From contig JAGXHH010000151.1 of NCBI GenBank assembly GCA_024636355.1, forward strand, positions 1-18,792: a DNA stretch of 18,792 nt, written 5' to 3'. Shown here in pieces: positions 1-6,331 of this stretch (positions are counted from its first letter, which is position 1; every line of letters begins with the position of its first letter). The notes beneath the pieces were generated by a model. It made no database searches and had not been told where the DNA came from. It was given only the letters and a program-made list of their open reading frames with translations. This DNA comes from Desulfobacteraceae bacterium (GTDB taxonomy: Bacteria > Desulfobacterota > Desulfobacteria > Desulfobacterales > Desulfosalsimonadaceae). The position numbers and the translations under genes are program-made.

Positions 1-467
1 ATATCAGCACGCTCGATCTGCTGACCCTGGTAGTGGCGTTGGTGCTGATGAGCGGATTGTTCCTGTTTTTCCGTTTCTCCAAATTCGGCGTGGCCATGAA
101 AGCCACCCAGCAGAATCAAACCGCAGCGCGCCTGATGGGAATTCGGACAAATCGGGTCAAGATGGCGACCTGGGGCATTTCGGCCATGGTCGGTTCCGTG
201 GCGGGGCTGCTGATCGCCCCGACGATTATGGAGCCCTATATGATGTGGGATCCGCTGCTCAAGGGCTTTGCAGGTGCGGTTGTCGGGGGGATGACCTCAT
301 TGCCGGGAGCGGTTTTCGGCGCCTATATTGTCGGCATCGTCGAGCACCTGTTCGGCGGGTATGTGTCGATGGAGTTCAAATCGGTCGTGGCGTTTGCCGT
401 AATTGTTCTCGTCCTGTGCGTCAAGCCGAGCGGGTTGTTTGCAAGGCATTACGTGAAAAAGGTTTAG
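1..467 (+). CDS. livH: Liv-type ABC transporter permease, LivH-like (3' end only)
   Basis: This is the C-terminal part of an inner-membrane permease of a branched-chain-amino-acid-type (HAAT) ABC importer. The frame is open from base 3, so the gene starts outside the window; the GTG at 33 is internal. Visible are a hydrophobic helix, the cytoplasmic coupling segment (AMKATQQNQTAARLMGI) that contacts the ATPases, two further hydrophobic stretches, and the ending KGFAGAVVGGMTSLPGA...GLFA. That ending is typical of LivH rather than LivM. It lies upstream of livK, livG and livF on the same strand. No livM is visible; it must lie upstream or elsewhere. The family is clear; the LivH versus LivM assignment is my reading of the C-terminal motifs. 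Confidence 0.88.
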   Translation, partial: ISTLDLLTLVVALVLMSGLFLFFRFSKFGVAMKATQQNQTAARLMGIRTNRVKMATWGISAMVGSVAGLLIAPTIMEPYMMWDPLLKGFAGAVVGGMTSLPGAVFGAYIVGIVEHLFGGYVSMEFKSVVAFAVIVLVLCVKPSGLFARHYVKKV

Positions 468-483
468 AAAGGGATAAAGGCGG

Positions 484-526
484 TTCAAAGTTCAAGGTTC
501 AAGGTTCAAAGGTCAAGGTTCAAAGG
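484..526 (+). repeat. heptamer array, TTCAAGG type
   Basis: Six consecutive imperfect copies of a 7-nt unit (TTCAAAG, TTCAAGG, TTCAAGG, TTCAAAGG, TCAAGG, TTCAAAGG) begin 16 nt after the permease stop codon. Period drift is limited to 6-8 nt. The array is non-coding, and no open frame of note crosses it. Confidence 0.85.
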
Positions 527-556
527 TTCTTTAAGGGTGTTTTTTGAAAATTGATA

Positions 557-705
557 GTAACTATTCAGCTGATAAAAGCTCACTATGCATGGGGGGCCTC
601 TCAGATTTCCGGTACGCAGCTGATGCGCTTTCTTCGTCAGCACATCCTGTGATCAACGGCTCGATGTCATCGGTTTTTCGTGCACGTGCACGGATCGGCT
701 CTTAT
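557..705 (+). repeat. dispersed MITE-like element, copy A (right end missing)
   Basis: This stretch matches 15292-15474 in the same orientation. Shared parts are the left end (GTAACTATTCAGCTGATA, 557-574), a highly similar core at about 606-654 (TTTCCGGTACGCAG...CTTCGTCAGCACATCCT...TGATCAA), and a palindromic CGTGCACGTGCACG block at 679-692. The right terminal inverted repeat seen in the other copy is absent here. Together with the heptamer array this accounts for most of the 468-830 gap. The rest of the gap (706-817) shows only a short ACCCC/GGGGT inverted repeat at 719-735. Confidence 0.8.
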
Positions 706-817
706 GTTTTTTTGTAGTACCCCTGTAATTGGGGTTCGCACTGCTCCAACCTGCGGTGCCGGTTTTTCATGCTCGTGCGCGGAATTGTACTCGGCTTTTT
801 AAGCATCAAACCTTAAA

Positions 818-825
818 TAGGAGGG
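818..825 (+). promoter_or_regulatory. livK ribosome binding site, fixes the start
   Basis: TAGGAGGG ends 5 nt before the ATG at 831. This near-consensus Shine-Dalgarno, followed directly by a signal peptide, selects 831 over the upstream in-frame codon at 729. Confidence 0.85.
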
Positions 826-830
826 TTTTT

Positions 831-2075
831 ATGAAACAGACATTACTGGCAGTACTGATCGGTTTCACCATGGTGTTTGCTTTTAGTTCAGCCGGTTACG
901 GGGAGGTCGTCGGCGTAACGGATACGGAAATCCATATCGGCCAGTGGAGCCCTCAGACCGGACCTGCAGCCCCCTGGGGTGCGGTGGCCCGGGGGACGGA
1001 TGCTTATTTCAAATGGATAAACGCCAACGGCGGCATCCATGGCCGGAAACTGGTGCTCCATTATTTCGATGACGCCTATAATCCTGCCAAAACCAAAGCC
1101 GGTGTCAAACAGCTCCAGGAGCAGACCGGCATGTTTGCGTGGGTATCCGGTGTCGGCACCGCCCCCGGTCTTGCGGTAAAGGATTACCTGATGGAGCGCA
1201 AAATACCGTGGGTCGGCCCTTCGACCGGATCACGGCACTGGGTGGAGCCGCCGCAGAAGTACCTGTTCAACGTATACCCGCTTTACCTGGGTGATGCCCA
1301 GATACTGACCGACTACGCGATAAACGAATTGGACAAGAAGAAAATCGCCATTGTCTACCAGGACGATGACTATGGCAAGCAGGGCCTGGAAGGCGCCCGT
1401 TATGAACTGGATAAGAAGAACATGAAGCTGGTGGCGGAAATTCCGGCGGCGGTCACCGATACGGATATGAAGCCGCACGTCATGCGGCTCAAGCAGTCCG
1501 ATGCCGATGCTGTCCTGCTTTTCGTGACCCCGGGGATTGTGGCACGGCTGATCGGTACCGGCAAGGCGATGCGTTTTGAACCCCAGTGGATGAGTTCGAC
1601 CACCTGCGGCGATTTTCCGCTCATGATGGCAATAACAAAAGGCTTGTATGAAGGCGTGATCACTGCAAGTTTCGGTATGGGCCAGCCGACCGGAAATGTG
1701 GGTGAGGTCCAGGGAATCGAAAACCCCGCACTCGACCTGCTGGCAAAATATAAAACGGAAGTTTACGACAAATTTGCCGCTGCAGACGAACGCTGGGGCT
1801 ATACTTTTGCGACAGGCATCGGCCTGGCAGAACCCCTTGTCGAGGGATTGAAACGGTGCGGGCCGGACCTGACCCAGGAAAAACTCGTCACGGAGCTCGA
1901 AGGGATGAAAAAATTCAAGGGTCTCATGGGCGATATTACCTATGCCCCGTTTGATGCCAATGACCCGTTGACCCGGCTGGGACAAAACGAGATTTATCTG
2001 CAGCAGTGTACGGAAGACGGCAAATCGAAGATTCTTACCGACTGGCGGAAAACGACGTATATTCCGAAAGATTAG
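831..2075 (+). CDS. livK: Liv-type ABC transporter periplasmic substrate-binding protein
   Basis: A 414-residue periplasmic binding protein of the type I fold (Peripla_BP_6). The N-terminus MKQTLLAVLIGFTMVFAF is a Sec signal peptide, with likely cleavage near residues 20-24 (SAGYG/E). The mature protein opens with the family pattern: IGQWSPQTGPAA, then GTDAYFKWINANGGIHGRKL, then a D-D-AYNP stretch. The second lobe begins near KKIAIVYQDDDYGKQG. It presents substrate to the permease encoded just upstream and the ATPases encoded downstream. The substrate cannot be read from sequence. Relatives bind branched-chain amino acids, but also aromatic acids and other organic acids, and the acyl-CoA synthetase 2 kb downstream makes a carboxylic acid plausible. 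The longer frame back to 729 has no signal peptide and no RBS, so I reject it. Confidence 0.93.
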   Translation: MKQTLLAVLIGFTMVFAFSSAGYGEVVGVTDTEIHIGQWSPQTGPAAPWGAVARGTDAYFKWINANGGIHGRKLVLHYFDDAYNPAKTKAGVKQLQEQTGMFAWVSGVGTAPGLAVKDYLMERKIPWVGPSTGSRHWVEPPQKYLFNVYPLYLGDAQILTDYAINELDKKKIAIVYQDDDYGKQGLEGARYELDKKNMKLVAEIPAAVTDTDMKPHVMRLKQSDADAVLLFVTPGIVARLIGTGKAMRFEPQWMSSTTCGDFPLMMAITKGLYEGVITASFGMGQPTGNVGEVQGIENPALDLLAKYKTEVYDKFAAADERWGYTFATGIGLAEPLVEGLKRCGPDLTQEKLVTELEGMKKFKGLMGDITYAPFDANDPLTRLGQNEIYLQQCTEDGKSKILTDWRKTTYIPKD

Positions 2076-2107
2076 TAGCAGGATTCGACTATCCTTGAAA
2101 CGTTTTA

Positions 2108-2147
2108 CCGTGCTCGGTCCAGCCCGGCTGGACTGAGCACGGATTTT
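2108..2147 (+). terminator. stem-loop after livK (terminator or attenuator)
   Basis: A 15-bp stem (2108-2122 with 2128-2142, one G-T pair) with a 5-nt loop is followed by ATTTT. It starts 32 nt after the livK stop and 122 nt before livG. The T run is short, so partial termination is more likely than full. It may also protect livK mRNA so that binding protein exceeds ATPase. Confidence 0.7.
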
Positions 2148-2263
2148 GCCAATCTCTTCCTCTTCTTTTTAAATGATCGCAATCGTTTACAACCGATGTC
2201 GATTTTGAAAGCATTTGGGGACGTCTCGAATACCCCTCCAAGTCTTCCAGGAGATTCCAGTTC

Positions 2264-3088
2264 ATGACATTCTTTGCGGTAGAAGGGCTTTCCATGGCCT
2301 TCGGCGGATTAAAAGCGCTCGACGGCGTTTCTTTTGAAATAAAAAAGGGCGAAGTCTACGCCATTATCGGTCCGAACGGGGCCGGCAAGACCACGATGTT
2401 CAACTGCATCAACGGCATCTATCCGCCGTCCGGCGGGAAGATCATTTTCAAGGACAAGAATATCCGGGGAAAAAAGCCGGACAGGATCGCAAAGGCGGGT
2501 ATTGCCCGGACTTTCCAGAATATCGAGCTGTTTGCCAACATGAATACCATGGAAAATATCATGCTTGGTCGGCATCTGTTCATGAAAACCGGGCTGTTTC
2601 GCGGCGGGTTGATGTGGGGAAACCGGTCGTTTGCCGGAAAAGAGGAAATCGTCCACCGGCGCAAAGTCGAGGAGATCATTGATCTGCTCGAACTCCAGTC
2701 GGTGCGCAACAAAATAGTGAGCGGACTCGCATACGGTATCCAGAAAAAAATTGAACTCGGCAGAGCGCTTGCCGCAGAACCCGAACTCCTGCTGCTCGAT
2801 GAACCCTGTGCCGGGATGAATGCCGAAGAAAAGCAGGATATGATTTTCTGGATCAAGGACATCCAGGACGAACTCGGCATCACCATCCTGCTGATCGAAC
2901 ACGATATGACCATGGTGATGGATATTTCCGACCGGATCCTTGCACTCAATTTCGGCCGGCCGATTGCCCAGGGGCCACCGGATACGGTGCGAAAACATCC
3001 GGAAGTACTCAAGGCATATCTCGGCGAGGACGAGGAAACGGAATATAACGCATCGGAAAGTGGAGCAGACATTGAGCGCATTGCTTGA
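2264..3088 (+). CDS. livG: Liv-type ABC transporter ATP-binding protein LivG
   Basis: A 274-residue cytoplasmic ATPase that energises the Liv importer. Walker A is GPNGAGKTT (36-44). The Q-loop region is GIARTFQNIELF. The signature region reads GLAYGIQKKIELGRAL, with L155-A-Y-G in place of the canonical LSGGQ-like LSYG. Walker B is LLLLDEP with D179 and E180, and the H-loop is LLIEHDM. The start is supported by AGGAG at 2249-2253, 10 nt upstream. The C-terminal segment (GRPIAQGPPDTVRKHPEVLKAYLG) is typical of LivG. livF begins inside the last codons, which implies translational coupling. The A156 substitution is mild and I do not read it as inactivation. Confidence 0.95.
   Translation: MTFFAVEGLSMAFGGLKALDGVSFEIKKGEVYAIIGPNGAGKTTMFNCINGIYPPSGGKIIFKDKNIRGKKPDRIAKAGIARTFQNIELFANMNTMENIMLGRHLFMKTGLFRGGLMWGNRSFAGKEEIVHRRKVEEIIDLLELQSVRNKIVSGLAYGIQKKIELGRALAAEPELLLLDEPCAGMNAEEKQDMIFWIKDIQDELGITILLIEHDMTMVMDISDRILALNFGRPIAQGPPDTVRKHPEVLKAYLGEDEETEYNASESGADIERIA
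3062..3065 (+). promoter_or_regulatory. livF ribosome binding site before a TTG start
   Basis: GGAG lies 6 nt before the TTG at 3072, inside the 3' end of livG. It supports TTG as the livF initiator, because no ATG or GTG sits at the position where homologues start. Confidence 0.6.
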
Positions 3089-3848
3089 AATAAAAAATAT
3101 CGAAACGTATTACGATTTGATCTATGCGATCCGGGGCGTTTCCCTCACGGTCCAGGAAGGGAGCATCACCACGATTCTCGGCAATAACGGCGCGGGCAAG
3201 AGCACCATTCTGCGGACGGTGCTGGGGCTCATCGAAGATCAGCCGGAAAAGGGGAGCATCGAGTTCATGGGGCAGCGGATCGACCGTATGGACACGGAAC
3301 AGATCGTCCGGCTCGGCATTTCTTCCGTGCCCGAGGGGCGGGAAGTGTTCGAGGAGCTTACGGTGAGGGAAAACCTGATGATGGGCGCCTATATACGGAA
3401 GAACAAGAAAGAGGTGGCTCAGGATTTTGAGCGGGTATTCGAATATTTTCCGGTGCTCTCCCAAAGAATCAGCCAGTGGGCCGGGACGCTTTCCGGCGGT
3501 GAGCAGCAGATGCTGGCCATCGGAAGAGCACTGATGAGCCGCCCCAAACTTCTTTTTCTCGATGAGCCGTCGCTGGGACTTTCGCCGTTGCTGGTAAAAG
3601 AAATCTTTTCGATAATCAAACGGATCAATCAGGAAGGTGTCACGATCCTGCTCGTCGAGCAGAACGCCAAAAAAGCCCTGGATGTATCCGATGAAGCCCT
3701 GATTCTTGAAAACGGTCGGTTTGTGCTCAAGGGAAAGTCGAGCGAACTGATGGAAGACGACAATGTAAAAGAATTTTACATGGGCGTCCGGACGGAAGCG
3801 TCGGCCAAGGGGTATCAGCGCTGGAAGCGCAAAAAAGTCTGGCGGTGA
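3072..3848 (+). CDS. livF: Liv-type ABC transporter ATP-binding protein LivF
   Basis: A 258-residue ATPase, partner of LivG. From the TTG start it reads SALLEIKNIETYYD, which is the standard LivF beginning. Walker A is GNNGAGKST (37-45). The segment PEGREVFEELTVRENL is characteristic of LivF. The signature is LSGGEQQML (from residue 140), Walker B is LLFLDEPS (D164, E165), and the H-loop region is LLVEQNA. It overlaps livG by 17 nt. The frame stays open back to 2940, but that extension is livG sequence read out of frame and shows no homology. The basic C-terminus (GYQRWKRKKVWR) is common in deltaproteobacterial LivF. The stop codon TGA is also the first part of a large palindrome. Confidence 0.93.
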   Translation: MSALLEIKNIETYYDLIYAIRGVSLTVQEGSITTILGNNGAGKSTILRTVLGLIEDQPEKGSIEFMGQRIDRMDTEQIVRLGISSVPEGREVFEELTVRENLMMGAYIRKNKKEVAQDFERVFEYFPVLSQRISQWAGTLSGGEQQMLAIGRALMSRPKLLFLDEPSLGLSPLLVKEIFSIIKRINQEGVTILLVEQNAKKALDVSDEALILENGRFVLKGKSSELMEDDNVKEFYMGVRTEASAKGYQRWKRKKVWR

Positions 3849-3972
3849 TGGCTGAGTAAACGTCCCATCTACTGCGTTGCAGTGAATTTTTCATCCGCTC
3901 AACATACGACAAGTATGCCATCGCGGATGAAAAATCACTGCGCCTTGTATATGGAACGTTTACTCAGTCATC
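3847..3972. repeat. 126-bp imperfect palindrome at the livF stop
   Basis: Two arms of about 60 nt (3847-3907 and 3913-3972) are reverse complements with a small number of mismatches and 1-nt slips, around a 5-nt centre (GACAA, 3908-3912). Outer ends: GATGGCTGAGTAAACGT against the complement of ACGTTTACTCAGTCATC. Inner part: GCAGTGAATTTTTCATCCGC against GCGGATGAAAAATCACTGC. As RNA it would form a very long hairpin right after livF and could end or protect the operon transcript. No long T run follows, so I call it a repeat, not an intrinsic terminator. Confidence 0.85.
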
Positions 3973-4002
3973 CCTTTGGCGCAGCAATTCCCGGTGAACT
4001 CT

Positions 4003-4062
4003 GTAGGAGCGGGCCATGCCCGCGAAGGCGGATGCATTTTCGCGGGCATGGCCCGCTCCTAC
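4003..4062. repeat. compact GTAG-type REPIN-like inverted pair
   Basis: A perfect 24-bp inverted repeat (4003-4026 with 4039-4062) with a 12-nt loop. Each arm begins GTAGGAGC and contains its own small palindrome, GCGGGC-CAT-GCCCGC. A GTAG head followed by a palindrome is the layout of REP sequences handled by RAYT (TnpA-REP) proteins; two REPs in inverted orientation make a REPIN. No RAYT gene is in the window. With the preceding palindrome it fills most of the livF to acyl-CoA synthetase gap; nothing else was seen between 4063 and 4180. Confidence 0.85.
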
Positions 4063-4180
4063 GTGGTCACCCGTTAATCACAGACACATTTCACCGAGAA
4101 TTGCTTCCTTTGGCGGTTTTCGGCTATATACGATAGAAGAGTGTCGACTTTAGTCACATCAGATTCTACGAGGGCATTAA

Positions 4181-6007
4181 ATGAAGGATATTTCTGAACA
4201 GGTGGGCGGCGGCACAACGACCGCATCGACCACCCCCGCGGTATTCCGGCAGGCCATGGGACGAAAAGGCGACGCGGTCGCCATGCGCTACAAGGAATAC
4301 GGGCTGTGGAAGGACATTTCCTGGAATACCTATTACCGCACCGCGCGGCATATCGGCAGTGCGCTGATCGATCTTGGCCTGGAAAAGGGCGATTGTGTGT
4401 CGATCATTGGGGACAACTGTCCCGAATGGGTCATGATCGACATGGGGATCCAGTGCGCCGGCGGCGTGTCGGTGGGTATTTACACGACCAATGCCTGGCA
4501 GGAAGTCGAATACGTGGCGACCCATTCCGATTCCGTTTTCCTGTTTGTGGAAAACGAAGAGCAGCTCGATAAATGGCTCAATTTCAGGGACAACGCACCT
4601 CTTCTTAAAAAAGTGATTGTCTGGGAGACCAAGGGGTTGCGGGACTTTTCGGACCCGCTGGTGATGACCTACGATGCGCTGATCGAGCATGGCAGGCGGC
4701 TGGATTCTAAAGCGGTAGATGAACGCAGCGAAAACCTTCGCCCGGACGACCTGTGCCTGCTGATTTACACCTCGGGAACCACGGGACCGCCCAAGGGCGC
4801 CATGCTGACGCACCGGAACGTCACCTGGATGGCCGAAGCCGTAGAGAAGCAGAATCCGATGCACGAAGGCGATGCGGTGCTTTCCTTTCTGCCGTTGTGC
4901 CATATCTTTGAACGCCTCTTTTCCGTATTCGCTCACATCCGCCACGCCTACGTCGTCAATTTCGTGGAAAAAGCGGACACGGTTATGGATAACATGATCG
5001 AAGTCTCCCCGACTGTCGGTTACGCCGTGCCGCGCATCTGGGAAAAATATTACTCCGGCATTCTGATCCGGATGACCGATGCGACAAAATTCAAGCGGCT
5101 TGTGTTCCACACGGCTTTAAAAATCGGGCAGAAGCGGGCGACGTTGAAAATGAATTTCGAAAAAGTCCCTATGTCGCTTAATGTTCTGTTTTCGATCGCC
5201 CATCTGGCGGTGTTCCGGAAATTAAAGGAACGACTCGGCTTCGAACGGATTCGGGTCGCCTATTCCGGTGCGGCCCCCATTTCAGCCCAGGTGCTCCATT
5301 TCTACCAGTCGATCGGGATGAACCTGATCGAGGGGTACGGCCAGACCGAAGGCACCGGTGTTACCAGCGCGTCTGAAGCGGGAAAGGCCAAATTCGGAGC
5401 CGTCGGCACCCCGGTGCCGGGAACCGAAGTCAAAATCGCCGAAGACGGCGAAATCCTGGTGCGCTCGCCCGGGGTGTTCGCCGGGTATTTCAAAAACGAT
5501 GCGGCCACGAAAGAAACCCTGATTGATGGGTGGCTCTATTCCGGCGATGTCGGTGTAATCGATGAAGACGGATTCCTGAAGATCACGGATCGGAAAAAAG
5601 ACATCATCATCACGGCCGGCGGCAAGAACATCTCACCGCAGTATATTGAAAATATGCTGAAGGCGAGCATCTATATAAATGATGCCGTGGTGATCGGCGA
5701 CCGGCGCAAATTTTTATCCGCCCTGATCATGATCGACGAGGACAACGTCGTGAAGTTTGCCCAGGACCATAAAATCCAGTTTTCCACCTACGGCGACCTG
5801 ACGCAGGACCGGAAAGTAAACGAACTGATTCAAGAGGAAATCGATAAGGTAAACCAGACGCTGGCCCGGGTGGAAAATGTTCGAAAATTTACGATCCTGC
5901 CCAAAAAGCTCTACGAGGAAGACGGGGAAGTCACTCCCACCATGAAGATCAAGCGGAAGTTTGTAAACGAAAGTTTTTCCGACACGATAGAGGCGATGTA
6001 CCGGTAG
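4181..6007 (+). CDS. AMP-forming long-chain-type acyl-CoA synthetase
   Basis: A 608-residue cytoplasmic or membrane-associated ligase of the ANL (AMP-binding) superfamily. It makes an acyl-AMP from a carboxylic acid and ATP, then an acyl-CoA. Motifs in order: P-loop YTSGTTGPPKG (196-206); GYGQTEGTG (385-393) for adenylate binding; YSGD with D456, which contacts the ribose; DRKKD (470-474) at the hinge; and ITAGGKNISPQYIEN. Near the C-terminus PTMKIKRKF carries the candidate catalytic lysine. Overall layout resembles FadD15/FAA1-type long-chain synthetases, so it is full length. The start ATG follows GAGGG at 4169-4173. It lies 332 nt after livF on the same strand, beyond two large hairpins, so it may be a separate transcript. 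Chain-length specificity cannot be read from sequence. Confidence 0.92.
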   Translation: MKDISEQVGGGTTTASTTPAVFRQAMGRKGDAVAMRYKEYGLWKDISWNTYYRTARHIGSALIDLGLEKGDCVSIIGDNCPEWVMIDMGIQCAGGVSVGIYTTNAWQEVEYVATHSDSVFLFVENEEQLDKWLNFRDNAPLLKKVIVWETKGLRDFSDPLVMTYDALIEHGRRLDSKAVDERSENLRPDDLCLLIYTSGTTGPPKGAMLTHRNVTWMAEAVEKQNPMHEGDAVLSFLPLCHIFERLFSVFAHIRHAYVVNFVEKADTVMDNMIEVSPTVGYAVPRIWEKYYSGILIRMTDATKFKRLVFHTALKIGQKRATLKMNFEKVPMSLNVLFSIAHLAVFRKLKERLGFERIRVAYSGAAPISAQVLHFYQSIGMNLIEGYGQTEGTGVTSASEAGKAKFGAVGTPVPGTEVKIAEDGEILVRSPGVFAGYFKNDAATKETLIDGWLYSGDVGVIDEDGFLKITDRKKDIIITAGGKNISPQYIENMLKASIYINDAVVIGDRRKFLSALIMIDEDNVVKFAQDHKIQFSTYGDLTQDRKVNELIQEEIDKVNQTLARVENVRKFTILPKKLYEEDGEVTPTMKIKRKFVNESFSDTIEAMYR

Positions 6008-6009
6008 GG

Positions 6010-6136
6010 CAGGAGCCAGAATTCAGAATCCAGGAGCCAGAATCCAGGAGCCAGAAGGCAGGAGCCAGAAGGCAGGAGCCAGGAGGCAGGAGCCAGGAGC
6101 CAGATCCAGAGGAGTCAGGAGATAGAAGCCAGAAGC
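6010..6136 (+). repeat. heptamer array, CAGGAGC/CAGAATC type
   Basis: Thirteen perfectly phased 7-nt units run from 6010 to 6100 (CAGGAGC, CAGAATT, CAGAATC, CAGGAGC, CAGAATC and so on), followed by decayed units to 6136. All fit CAG[GA]A[GT][CGT]. The array begins 2 nt after the stop of the acyl-CoA synthetase. Confidence 0.9.
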
Positions 6137-6177
6137 AAAAAACCGGAATTCCGGGTGACAGTTGCTTTTGCATCGGC

Positions 6178-6279
6178 GGGGGCGATTCGTGAATCGCCCC
6201 TACGAATGACCGTTGTACAATGGCGTAACATCCGGAACAATCCCGGCCTCACGATGTAGGGGCGATTCACGAATCGCCC
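6178..6279. repeat. REPIN-like pair of GGGGCGATTC palindromes
   Basis: Two copies of the same REP-like unit lie in inverted orientation: GGGGCGATTC-GT-GAATCGCCCC followed by TAC (6179-6203), and GTA followed by GGGGCGATTC-AC-GAATCGCCC (6256-6279). The ~50 nt between them have no evident coding. As in the element at 4003, a GTAG flank sits on the outer side of a palindrome, but here the two flanks point inward. Confidence 0.8.
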
Positions 6280-6281
6280 TC

Positions 6282-6301
6282 GTCGGGATGGGAATCCCGA
6301 C
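6282..6301. repeat. small hairpin beside the REP-like pair
   Basis: An 8-bp perfect stem (GTCGGGAT with ATCCCGAC) and a GGGA loop lie 30 nt before the start of the oxidoreductase. They directly adjoin the preceding REP-like unit and may be part of it. Confidence 0.6.
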
Positions 6302-6331
6302 CTGCAAACCGCACCAACACAGGAATAACCC

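Noticed and set aside
484..526. CRISPR-like array
   Set aside because: Units are 7 nt with no spacers; the same applies to the arrays at 6010 and 8602.
729..830. Upstream extension of livK to an in-frame start at 729
   Set aside because: The added residues are not signal-peptide-like and there is no RBS, while TAGGAGGG precedes the ATG at 831.
2940..3071. Upstream extension of livF to 2940
   Set aside because: The segment is livG coding sequence read in another frame; LivF homology starts at the TTG at 3072.
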